In this document: positions 11,301 to 20,531 of the stretch, piece by piece
Position numbering within the stretch: the first letter of the stretch is position 1
Layout of the letters: every line of letters starts with the position of its first letter
From: Rhodocollybia butyracea
Lineage: Eukaryota; Basidiomycota; Agaricomycetes; Agaricales; Omphalotaceae
Reading direction: 5' to 3'
Assembly: GCA_015501585.1 (NCBI GenBank)
Contig: JADNRY010000163.1
Span: 62,001-126,000 of the forward strand
DNA: 64,000 nucleotides
Program-made: the position numbers and the translations under genes
The notes under the pieces: model-generated
The model's database searches: none
Told to the model about the DNA's origin: nothing
The model's input: the letters and a program-made list of their open reading frames with translations, nothing else

Positions 11301-13205
11301 TATACCAGGGTACAATGTCCTAGAAGCCTGTGGCCCACCCTGCCCTGGATGCTCTGATACTTATCCTCTAATTTCGAAAAAATGAGGGTTTTTGATGAGA
11401 AAGTTCAAAGATCAATAAAGACTGATCTCCCAGTGGCCATCTAAATATATCTGAGACTCAGAAAGGGTAGACAGCACATCAGGGCATCAGGGGATGAAAA
11501 GGATCACCCTTATCCATGCCAATCTGCATGTTATATCAAGCAATCTTTAGACTCAACACTTTTCATTGATTTCCTTTTATGGGCATACAGCTTTGGCCTC
11601 ATCCACTACAATCAAAGGTTATCCAAAAAATATTTTGCAATCCAGCCCCTTCCCACCACAGGATTAACTTCATTTTAGGTGAGCAACCTATTCTGTGTAT
11701 AAACAAAAGGTCTGGATGTCTACCACAAGCTATTGTCCTTAGGAAAAGAGTGTACACAGTTTGTGTGTTCAGTTTTGTCATTTCCTAATTGGGTAGTGAA
11801 AACAGCTTTGACCTCATCCACTGCAAAAGATTTGTCATTTTTCAAATAAGTAATGAAATCAGCTTTGACCTCATTGACTGCAAATTTGTCACTTCTCAAT
11901 TAGGCAATGAAAACAGCTTTGGCCTCATCCACTGCAAAAGTTTTGAAATTGCCTAATTAAGAAATAAAAGTCTATTGAAATAAAATTGCCTAATATAGTA
12001 ATTTATCAAAATTTCCAAATGTATCTAACTCTATTAAAAAAACATAAAACCGGTTAAGGTGTTTGAAAATTGCCTTATTTGGTAATAAAAACAGCTTTGA
12101 CCTCATCCACTGCAAAAATGGAAAAATTTCCTAATTTAGTAATTTTTAAATTGGCTTGGGTCATGACCTAGTTCATCCAGGTCATGACCTAGGTCAAGTA
12201 GGTCATGACCTAGTTCATCCAGGTCATGACCTAGGTCAGGTAGGTCATGACCTAGTTCACCCAGGTCATGACCTAGGTCAAGTAGGTCATGACCTAGTTC
12301 ACCCAGGTCATGACCTAAGTCAGGTAGGTCATGACCTAGGTCAGGTAGGTCATGACCTAGTTCACCCAGGTCATGACCTAAAAAGTAGGTCATGACCTAA
12401 AAAGTAGGTCATGACCTAAAAAGTAGGTCATGACCTGAATCAGCTAGGTCAGGTAAGTCACATTCTTGCCTGACAACCCAGAACAGGGCACTGTGACTTA
12501 GCTTGATCTTGTCATAATCTACAGATATGTAAAAAATCCCAATAATCCCAATATGTTACTACACATTTCTTGTCATGATTCTATGATATTTCATTCTTGA
12601 TTATATTCTCTATCTCACCATCCTCCACTCTCACCCTACACCTCTTAAACTAACTATATATCCCCCTCCTAGACCATAACCTCCTCCTCCTAGACTATAC
12701 CCTCCCTCACCTAGACCATCCCCTCCCTCACCTAGACCATGCCCTGCCCCACCTAGGCCATATCCTATCTCACCCCAGGCCATGACCTACCAACCCCAGG
12801 AAAAGACCAACCTGACCTAGGTCATGACCAATTTTTTAGGTCATGACCTAATTCCCAGGTCATGACCTAAATCCCAAGGTCATGACCTAGCTGCCCAGGT
12901 TTTGCCTAGGTTTTTGGGTCTTTTTAGTAAGGTCAATGTAACAAAAGTGCAGACTAATAAGACCAAATATGTGGTTGCCTGAAGTGTAGATGAAGACAGG
13001 AGCTGCTGGAAAGCATAGAAAAGACCATACAGTCACAGAATTACAAGCTAAGGTGGAACTCAAGACAAATCTGGTGGAGATGGCTGAAAGACTTTGTGCA
13101 AAGTATGATGCAATGTTTCCAGGTGTCTTGGATGTTGATGAATCAGGCCTGGAGTGTGATTTGAAAAGAGTAGAGAGTAGAGAAATCAAGAGACCTAGAC
13201 ATTAG
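8339..13205 (+). CDS. Unknown gene with AT-hook-like motif, interrupted by a 4.2-kb foldback element
   Basis: Three exons keep one frame: 8339-8515, 8567-8704 and 12990-13205, joined by GT-AG introns of 51 nt and, without the foldback element, 54 nt. The first exon begins ADTHPSLLQGNPYSV, the second ends KGKPGRKPK, an AT-hook-like basic motif that suggests DNA binding, and the third begins MKTGAAGKHRKDH and ends REIKRPRH before TAG. Together they give at least 176 residues. The foldback element lies between the second and third exons, and its 8-bp duplication GTAGATGA spans the splice acceptor (TAG, then ATGA), so the exon junction is preserved on both sides. The 5' exon was not found; a candidate ATG at 5597 has the wrong phase. 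I do not recognise the family. Confidence 0.6.
9381..9749. mobile_element. 369-bp palindromic element nested in the left foldback arm
   Basis: It begins TCAGGAAAAGCCATTTTTGC and ends with the reverse complement. The two halves pair almost along their whole length, with a centre of repeated CCCAGG/CCTGGG-type units around 9520-9600. It is absent from the right arm. Because it lies in only one arm it arrived after the arms had formed. Confidence 0.85.
9748..9990. repeat. Left-arm array of the palindrome AGGTCATGACCT at 21-bp spacing
   Basis: Twelve units of GGTCATGACCT (outermost ones imperfect) repeat here, most at 21-bp steps, separated by spacers such as GGGTGAACT or ACTTGACCT. AGGTCATGACCT is its own reverse complement. 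Further single copies occur at about 8870-8935 and 9315-9365. The 21-bp step equals two turns of the DNA helix, so all copies would face the same side. Confidence 0.9.
10038..10515. repeat. Inner repeat of the left foldback arm: five copies of GCAGTGGATGAGGTCAAAGC
   Basis: Copies start near 10038, 10166, 10218, 10276 and 10490, with TC or CC at the variable position, separated by A/T-rich spacers. The same five are mirrored in the right arm between about 11580 and 12115. They form a second, inner class of subterminal repeat in the foldback element. Confidence 0.85.
12158..12440. repeat. Right-arm array of the palindrome AGGTCATGACCT
   Basis: This is the mirror of the left-arm array, with about 13 copies mostly at 21-bp steps and the last ones joined by AAAAAGT spacers at about 16-18 bp. 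Four more copies stand at 12818-12892, near the outer end. Spacer types match those of the left arm but the order is not identical, so the arms have diverged by gain or loss of units. Confidence 0.9.
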
Positions 13206-13340
13206 CATGAAAGTATCATAGGAGATTGTATTTTATCTGGGTTCTCAAGTACAGCTGTGACATGGCCAGAAATTCAAGTACAGATATGATACTAAGACTT
13301 GGGGGAACCATAGCACTATTTTTTAATTCAGCCCTTCCTG

Positions 13341-14380
13341 CTAATCATCCTCTGCAGTCCTGGACAAGTCCCATACATCAAAGTCCATATATATACCTTT
13401 TAAGTACTCAATTACTGCAGTTGTGGCAGCAGCGCTAATGGCCAACTCAAATCTAAGTATGCCAGACACCAGCAGATTATTGAGAAACATTTCTTTACAC
13501 TGTGGCCTCAATCCTGGCCCAAAATCTGTCCTCTCCACAAACTCCACCACTTGATGGATGGGTAGAGGCTTTTGGGGATTGAGAAGCTCCCTCCCAACCT
13601 TCAGATACCATGTCTGACTCCATGCCCGGTAACAATGCTCTAAGTGGTGTGTCCAAGTGCAGTCTACACCTGGGGAGACATCATGACTGGCCGGGCGCAT
13701 TGAAGCCAAATCCTTCTGCTCACTGAGTATAGAATACCGAGCATCTCCGATGATAGCAATAACTACTGGCCCAATTCCAGTAAGCTCGTCTCCACTCAGG
13801 TTGGATAAAGGGCTTGTGCTCATGACCAACTCAGTAACGGCTGAGTCAATCCACTGGTGCTCGAGGATGGGGATGCTGTTGCTAAGCATAAGTCGCTGGA
13901 CTGCTGAGACGGGAGATTCCTCATCAAGGAGCCTTTGTAAACCCCACCAGCCAAGTCTTGGCATTAGAAGGTATCGGGCCGACTTCATGAGCAAAATTAT
14001 TTCATTAATGGTCCACCTGGGCGGCTCATCACATCTAAATATGATTGTTTAAAATAATATAAATGCAATCAGAAGTTATACATACTCATGCCAAACGTAG
14101 TCCAAGACCAGTGTAAAATCATTTGCACTCAAAAGGGACAATGGAATTGGGCCAGTGTTCAACATCACACCTCGTTTATGGGTGAGGTCCATGAAGAAAG
14201 TTGATTTGGTCTGAAGGACACTGAGAGGATACTGAAATAACATATTCCCCGCCTATGCAGAAGGGTATTTAATTGGCAATATAAGGACCAGATAGACATA
14301 CATACACAGAACATAAGTTCATCCCCATCTTCAGTGAAATACCTAGGACTTTTTACAAGCCCTTGAAGCTGATTGTCCAT
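13341..14380 (-). CDS. Intact three-exon gene of unknown function (304 aa)
   Basis: Exons are 14380-14306, 14231-14086 and 14034-13341, joined by GT-AG introns of 74 and 51 nt; phases fit perfectly (0, then 2). The start is MDNQLQGLVKSPRYF and the end is DLSRTAEDD. The middle exon holds KSTFFMDLTHKRGVMLN; the third begins with CDEPPRWTINEIILLM and a region rich in leucine and tryptophan (LMPRLGWWGLQRLL). No signal peptide or membrane segment is obvious. The gene lies inside the 15-kb element with neighbours that are mostly decayed, so its intact frame stands out. I do not recognise the family. It could be a cargo gene or a protein that serves the element itself. Confidence 0.75.
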
Positions 14381-14570
14381 GAGGGGGTTATTCTTGGAGT
14401 TGATCTATAGCAATTCAGTCCTTTGCTTATATGCGAGAAAACATGATGCATCTAAATTTAGATAAACAGCTCCAAAGGTCAGTTGAAATAACGACAAGAT
14501 GAACGCCTGGTGACATCCCCAGCCTGTATGCAAACAAACACGATGCAGAGATGTATAATCCAAATTTATA

Positions 14571-14782
14571 CAAAGTGGACCTGATTGGGATGATTGACCC
14601 CTTGACTAGTACACATGATGAATAAACTCAATGTATCTAAATTTATACAATGACACAAGCGAGTCCTCGAGTTACAAAGTGGACCTGATTGGGATGATGG
14701 ACCCCTTGACTAGTGCACATGATGAATACTCAATGTATCTAAATTTATACAACAACGCAAATGAGTCCTCAAGTTGCAAGAA
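14571..14782. repeat. Two tandem copies of a 104-bp unit
   Basis: The unit starts CAAAGTGGACCTGATTGGGA at 14571 and again at 14675, and runs through TAAATTTATACAA and GAGTCCTC. A related TCTAAATTTAGATA stretch precedes it at about 14451. The block lies between the unknown minus-strand gene and the integrase-core pseudogene. Confidence 0.85.
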
Positions 14783-14862
14783 GTGACACGAATAAATTTA
14801 AACAAAGAGCTCAAAAAGGGGACAGGATAAGGCTGTGACATCAATCTTTCCATTGATCCCCC

Positions 14863-16990
14863 ATGTCTGCAGACTACATTCCTCCTCTGCCAATGGCACA
14901 TGAGAACCCTTGGACAGCAAATGTACTACAAGCTCACCAGCTTCTTCATGATATATATGGCCATGCCAAACAGGCTATCATTAGTGATGGAGACCACTAC
15001 CGCCTGTGATTTCATGGTGAAGCAATTGTGAATGATGCATTTCCACTTATCATTGCATTTGAATGCGGTGAAGATATATACATAGGGCTCAATGATTGGG
15101 TTCAAAAAACAGCTGAGCTCTTTGTAGAGCTACTTAATGACCTTAAGTATGCAGAAAGTCAGCCAGGGGAAGAGTGCGTTTGAATTTCTTCTCATGGGCT
15201 TGACATCATTGATATGAGATTGGAAGTGACTCAAATGTACAACACCCACAACCAGTGAAGGTGAAGCATTCCCACAATCGAGGACAACCACGTAAAGTTC
15301 CGGACCGCCAGTTGCTTGAAGAAGTGTTTGCGCCAATCGGGGTATTACCATTGGGGAGCTTGCAAAGAAGATAGGCATGCATCAAAACACCTCGCACCTA
15401 CAGCCAAGTTACAGATACAGCATTAAATTCAATTATTCGGAAGTATAGAGATGAAAACCCTCAGTCTGGCATTCGGTACTTGAGAGGAAGGCTTCGGAAG
15501 CAGCATGGCCTCTGCATTCAGTCCATGGGTCTTTTTAAATAATTTAAATTAAAAACCAAAAAAACAATGCCACATTTCATTAGAGTTGTCCTGTGTCCGA
15601 GCTTTAGGGGCAGTGTAACACCGGGCTGATCAAGGAATCAATTGATTGCACTGACCCTTTAGGAAATGCACTGAAGAATTATGCCACCATCTGTCAACAT
15701 GTTTATAAAGTGACCAGGCCAAATGCACTGTGGCACATGGATGGTCACCATAAACTGATATGGTGGGGTTTTGTGATTCATGGACTAATTGATGGCTATT
15801 GCTGGACTGTGAGCATTTTGTGTTCCCTATTTGCTAAAATTTCAAATTAGTTTTTCAAGGTTGTTGCTCTCAATACAGCAACCAATAATACCTCACTGAC
15901 TATCTTAAATTTCTTCCTTATTGGAATTGAAATGTACGGAATACCATCTCGGATTAGAGGTGATAGAGGCGGTGAGAATACTCAGGGCTCTGTGTGGATG
16001 ATCATAAAAAGAGGACTCAACTTGAGCATGCAAGCTTTATGTGGGGAATGTATGTAAAAGCTGTTCCAACCCCGATCTCTCATTAATCATATCCAAATCC
16101 AGCTCCACTTGGAACACCCACATTGAATAACTTTGGGGCAAAGTTGGAGCCCAGTTTGCCAGAAAATGGCGGGCCTTTTTCTACCGTCTTGAAGCCTTGC
16201 ATGAGTTAGATCCCAAGTGCCCAGAGCATCTTTGGCTTCTACATCATCTTTTCCTTGATGAAATCAATCAGGACTGTGTTTAACATTCATGAGCGACTGG
16301 AATTCACACCCCATATCTGGGCTTGGGCATGATAAAAGTCCTGAGGTATCATACATTTTCATAGATGCACCTGACTATCACATTAATTAATCTTACTGTA
16401 GGATATGCATTTTTTAGGAAAGTTAGATCATGGAGTGTGTGTATATGGATGACTGTGAAGGTGTTGCACCATCAGTGATTGAGAAATACTATGGCATGGA
16501 TGAGGATGATATTGAAGAAAAGATTTCAGACTCCAACAACTCTTCTGATAGTGACAGTGGCTCCGATGAGGGTATTAATGACCTCACTGACAACTTAGAA
16601 GGTTTATGACCATTGATTATTTTTTCACCTGTGTACTTATTGAACATTTGCTAGAGATAGTTGCAACAGATATCCAGTCTCAAGTTCATCACAGTCCAGT
16701 GCCTGTTCCAAAACATGAGAACCCGTTTACTCTGGATGGGCAGTTGGATGCTTTTCATGCTTGCCTAAAAGAATGCTTGCATCAATATAGTGCCCGTGGG
16801 GTTTGGAGTCCGATTGGAAGAGTGGAAGGAAGGGGAAGAGTATCCTGTATTTGAAATGCTTTGATCAGGGAGACGTGGGACAAAAGAATTACAAATTCCA
16901 CTTCCAATTGAGGTATGGTATCCAAAGGCTGAGCTATGGGTGCAAGCAATGACAGTTATGACCACCATTCTTGAGATGAATGATGGTTAA
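14863..16990 (+). pseudogene. Integrase-core (rve-type DDE) protein of the agaric family, decayed
   Basis: The order of blocks matches large integrase-core proteins common in mushroom genomes. An N-terminal region starts MSADYIPPLPMAHENPWTAN, with a TGA soon after. A helix-turn-helix-like part includes NSIIRKYRDENPQSGIRYLR. The catalytic core has NALWHMDGHHKLIWWGFVIH and GLIDGYC, then after an intron SRIRGDRGGEN, so the first two acidic residues are visible. KWRAFFYRLEALHELDP, LWLLHHLFLDEINQDC and VYMDDCEGVAPSVIEKYYGM follow in shifted frames, and EVWYPKAELWVQAMTVM closes before TAA at 16988. Several stops and frameshifts make it a pseudogene. It is the only DDE-type protein found in the 15-kb element and may be its former transposase. 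Confidence 0.8.
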
Positions 16991-17403
16991 TTAGCACTGT
17001 GCCTTGTAATCAGAACTAGTAGCCTTAGGCTTGAGTACATACATGTGTAACAGATTCCAGTAGTCTGGCAACAAGAGCTTGAATAGTATTGTTACACCTG
17101 TAGCACTTAACATGTAGTACATAATATGTAATGCGTAACATATACAGGACATTTTGATTGAGACAATACAGTACATAAAAAGGAGCTCAAAAAACAAAAA
17201 AACTCAAAATCTCGAAACCAGCATTGCGTTCCATCATTTTCATACATTTACACATGCAGTGCAAGATCTGCAACTGTGTGTGAATTTCCGGAACTTCTAC
17301 CAAATGACAAATACAAGCCACATTGCTGCTATCCAACCTACTTCTTCCACCTCTTGTTGTCGTCCCACCTTCCACATTGCTTGTTACTCCCTGATTTCTC
17401 TTT

Positions 17404-17685
17404 ATGTCAAAATCAAGGAAGCTTCAGCGCTCAACGCCTTCCGATTCCTCTGGCAATGATTCTTCAGAAGCTTCAGAGGCTGTTTCAAAGTCTAGTGCTA
17501 AACATGTTGTAACAGGGTGTTTGACTGCTGCCTCCGCTGAGTACAAAATGGATGTTATGAATTGTCTGGCTGCATCTGCCAAGCCAAATTTGAGATCTGC
17601 TGCATGTGCAGAATCAAATGCTGGGCTCAAGAAGACCTCGAAGAAAGCTGCCTCAGCAAAGATGAGAAAACACATCTTGAAGAAA
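17404..17685 (+). CDS. Serine/alanine/lysine-rich exon, unknown
   Basis: A 94-codon exon starts MSKSRKLQRSTPSDSSGND and ends MRKHILKK at a good donor (GTAAGG). The composition is low in complexity, with many Ser, Ala and Lys residues, as in nuclear or disordered proteins. The downstream exon was not identified; the gene at 18396 may be its continuation. Support is the frame and donor only. Confidence 0.35.
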
Positions 17686-18395
17686 GTAAGGCTCTCATAC
17701 GAACTATGATGTCCACTCTCTAATATCTCTGTTGATATAGAGGAAGGTCAGCGAGAGTGTCAGGGATTGACCAGTTTTGTGCTCAATGTCCACTGTCTTA
17801 CACTATCTTTCTAGGTATAACTGTCTGACTCATTACTATACATGCTGTACATGACTAAAGAGGGGATTTGTCATACTTTCTTACTAACATATTTTACTTA
17901 CCAATCTGCTTTACTTACTAATCCACTTTGATTACTTATTTAGTACAATCCATGGAATTGCCTTGAGGATTGCACATGTTTCTTATATAATATCTTCCCA
18001 TGAGAATTACCTATAAAAGCCCTATTTACATGAACCCCCCTCTTTTCTTTAGTTCTAATATTTTGTAACCCAGTACCTACAGCTATCAACATTGTTGAAC
18101 CATACTCTTTTGTGTGAACACTAAGAATTACACCCGAGAGACAAGCTACTTTACTGACATACAAGATCTGAACACTCCAATAGTTGTCCCAACTATTGTA
18201 AGATTCCTGACATTTACTTGTCACCAATACCCGTATTGAGCACACCAACTCAATATAAAGTATACCTTTCCTCACTTGTTCTAAAGTTCTAGCTACTTGC
18301 TTTCTACTGATCAGCCCCCAAACATTATATTAACCAAACATACCCATTCTACTGGTTAACAAGACTCCTCGTCAAGACCTTGACAGAGAGTGGCA

Positions 18396-19582
18396 ATGCC
18401 AGCATGCACCAAATTGGTTCCATCGTCGTTCTCACGTGCAGAATGTGTGCGGTACATTTGTTACTCTCAAATAATGCACATGACTTTAACGACCTTTATA
18501 TTCAGACTGACCCTCCACATCAACGCATCAATGACAACAATCCCAGACTTAGTGACTTCAAAATCAGAGAGCTGGTGGGCCAAGGTCTTGCTGTCAGAGA
18601 TCACAACAATGGGTTCTTCATTGACCATAGATGGAGCGGAAAACGACTCTTTGGATTCATACGTGGCCACCTTCCCATTCTTTATTCATACCTGACATCT
18701 CTGGGCCCGGAAATCTATGAAAATCAACAATTTTTCGAGTTGAGCAAGCGAGCAGATGAGCCCGGTGAACAGGGACACTTTTATCCTCTGGCTCTCTGCA
18801 TGAAGGATAGGGCAAAAGTTGAAGTAGTGCCCGGTGGTCAAGGCGACCTCCCTGATGGTAGAATCATGGCTGAGGTATCATTGACAGCTAAGAAGAGCTC
18901 CTGGAGGGACAGAACATTGATCCTTGGTATGTGTTCTATTTTATCTACTGCATCAATGGTGTCTTACCCACAAACCTCTCAATATAGTGACTAGAGTTCG
19001 AATCTGACAGTCTGCGCTTGATGCATTGGCGCAAGGTGAAGTTCCGGGACTGCTGACCAAGAACAAGGATAGAGAGGAAGAAGGGAATGAGAGCAGTGAG
19101 TATGCTGATGTGAAGCGTATGTCCAAAGGAAAGGGCAAGGCTCGAGCCAGTTCTACATACTCTCTTGAGCAGAGTGACGATGCAGACACGGACACAGAAA
19201 ACACCGAAGTTGAGGGTAGGGAAGCAGAGACAGCTTCACTTCTTTTCTCCAAAATGGACAATGATGACAACGAGGATTTGATGGGCTTAGCTGAAGCTTT
19301 AACAGAGTCAAGGTGTGTCACAAGAGGTACAGTCTTGCTGCTTTCATTTGCTTCATTCCCTGACCGTATCTGATTATAGCTCAAACCGCTGCTCAAGCCA
19401 GTGGTGGCAGTGGTGAAGCATCCACTTCATCTGCTGCAGCATCTGTATTTGTCATTGAAAGTGATGACAAGGACAACACTCCGATCAACTCCAACGCTTC
19501 TGCAGCTCTGGGATATACTCTGAGTGCCAGCTTCTTGGATGATCCCACATTCATTCGCTCAACCATTGTTCCACACTCTTAA
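18396..19582 (+). CDS. Unknown multi-exon gene inside the 15-kb element
   Basis: The first exon, 18396-18446, starts MPACTKLVPSSFSRAEC and joins 18506 in phase 0 to give TDPPHQRINDNNPRLSDFKI. The second exon runs to about 18928 with GFIRGHLPILYSYLTSLGP and a block rich in charged residues. A third part from about 19011 is acidic and serine-rich (EQSDDADTDTENTEVEG), and a last exon, from about 19378, ends SFLDDPTFIRSTIVPHS before TAA. The join between the second and third parts is not settled: the obvious acceptors give a phase clash, so either splicing is unusual or the gene is damaged. I do not recognise the family. Confidence 0.5.
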
Positions 19583-19721
19583 GTTCGGACCAAAGCAGTA
19601 GCTCTCCTCTCGTCAAAAGTCTTACATATTTTTTCGGCATAACAGTCATTACTCCCCTATCCAAAGTCGAAGCTCCTGATCTCTTGTTAATCTGCACTGT
19701 TACATTGATCTACACATTACA

Positions 19722-19945
19722 CTTACCTTGATCTTGCTAATCTACACTTGTTTCTATTGTACTTATATTACTTATCTTTGTTTGCAATAGTTCAGCTTTT
19801 GTGCTATACTGGAAGTCAACTAGTCAATCTTATGCTTACCTTGATCTTGCTAATCTACACTCGTTTCTATCGTACTTATATTACTTATCTTTGTTTGCAC
19901 AATAGTCCAGCTTTTATGCTATAATGGAAGTGGACTATTCAACCT
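19722..19945. repeat. Two tandem copies of a 113-bp unit
   Basis: Copies start CTTACCTTGATCTTGCTAAT at 19722 and 19835, with only a few differences (for example TTGT versus TCGT and GCA versus GCACA). The block is downstream of the last unknown gene in the 15-kb element. Confidence 0.85.
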
Positions 19946-20029
19946 TGGGATATCATACTAGATGTATGCATGAGAGTGAGAACAAGAGTGGAGCAACTTA
20001 AGCAGGACTGTTTGGTTGCACCATTTCAC

Positions 20030-20262
20030 ATATACAATATAGGGTCCTCTCTTCCTGGGCCAATTGGGCCAAAAGTCTGTAATCTAGTTAGGGGAGCACC
20101 CTGGGCATATGATAAAATTGTAGAGGAGGCTAGAGAGCAATCTCACCAATATGATATAGGGTCCTCTCTTCCTTGGCCAATTGAGCCAAAAGTCTGTGAT
20201 TTAGTTAGGGGAGCTCCCTGGGCATATAATAAAATTGTAGTGGAGGCTGCAGAGAGCAAGAG
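20030..20262. repeat. Two tandem copies of a 117-bp unit
   Basis: AGGGTCCTCTCTTCCT begins the copies at 20041 and 20158; both continue with GGCCAATTG, GCCAAAAGTCTGT and GGGGAGC. The block ends about 270 bases before the right end of the 15-kb element. Confidence 0.85.
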
Positions 20263-20531
20263 GCAATGTTGAAGAGCACCACAATTGAGTACTCAACCCA
20301 TCAATCTTCGATGACTCAAAATCACGTGGACAGGATGCAGACGCCTAGGTGCAATTACAAATTACAAGACAGAAATTCAAGTCAGTGCACCCACTTAATA
20401 ATATCAAAGACTGAAAAGTTACGGGTCCACCAGGAGTTTCCGGGATACATTTATGGGGCAAAAAAAAATGGAAGTTTACGGGGGAGATTCAAAGTTTACG
20501 GCAGGTAAATTTTGTGCAATTTGAACAGCAT

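Larger units (their letters stand above)
8763..12985. mobile_element. 4.2-kb foldback element with about 2-kb inverted arms
   Basis: The left arm (8763 to about 10945) and right arm (about 11165 to 12985) are inverted copies of each other around a 220-bp centre. The outer end has CCACATATTTGGTCTTATTA on both sides. GTAGATGA flanks the element at 8755-8762 and 12986-12993, an 8-bp duplication as in hAT elements. The arms differ by about 360 bases, which is explained by a 369-bp palindromic insert in the left arm. There is no transposase-like frame. Open frames reading GHDLVHPGHDLGQV are only translations of the tandem repeat. Confidence 0.9.
5489..20531. mobile_element. 15.0-kb composite element bounded by inverted repeats and a target duplication
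   Basis: The left end reads ATGCTGTTCAAGTTGCACAA and the right end, on the opposite strand, ATGCTGTTCAAATTGCACAA; the match runs about 25 of 27 bases. The direct repeat ATGGGTC lies at 5481-5487 and 20532-20538; counting the next base (T versus A) gives an 8-bp duplication with one mismatch. Both flanks are hAT transposase coding sequence that fits together across the gap. Just inside both ends is a subterminal zone rich in GTAAACTT or its variants. The element holds an intact unknown gene, an AT-hook-like gene, a decayed integrase-core gene, at least one more unknown gene and two large secondary insertions. Which gene mobilised it is unknown. Confidence 0.75.

Noticed and set aside
10311..11788. 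Identical 69-residue frames at 10311-10520 and 11579-11788
   Set aside because: They are the same sequence in the two inverted arms of the foldback element and have no family resemblance.
12158..12440. Regularly spaced palindromic repeats as a possible CRISPR array
   Set aside because: The spacers are themselves repeated and short, the genome is eukaryotic, and the array is mirrored in an inverted arm of a transposon.
8870..12892. AGGTCA half-sites as nuclear-receptor response elements
   Set aside because: Fungi lack nuclear receptors of that type; the match is to a transposon repeat.
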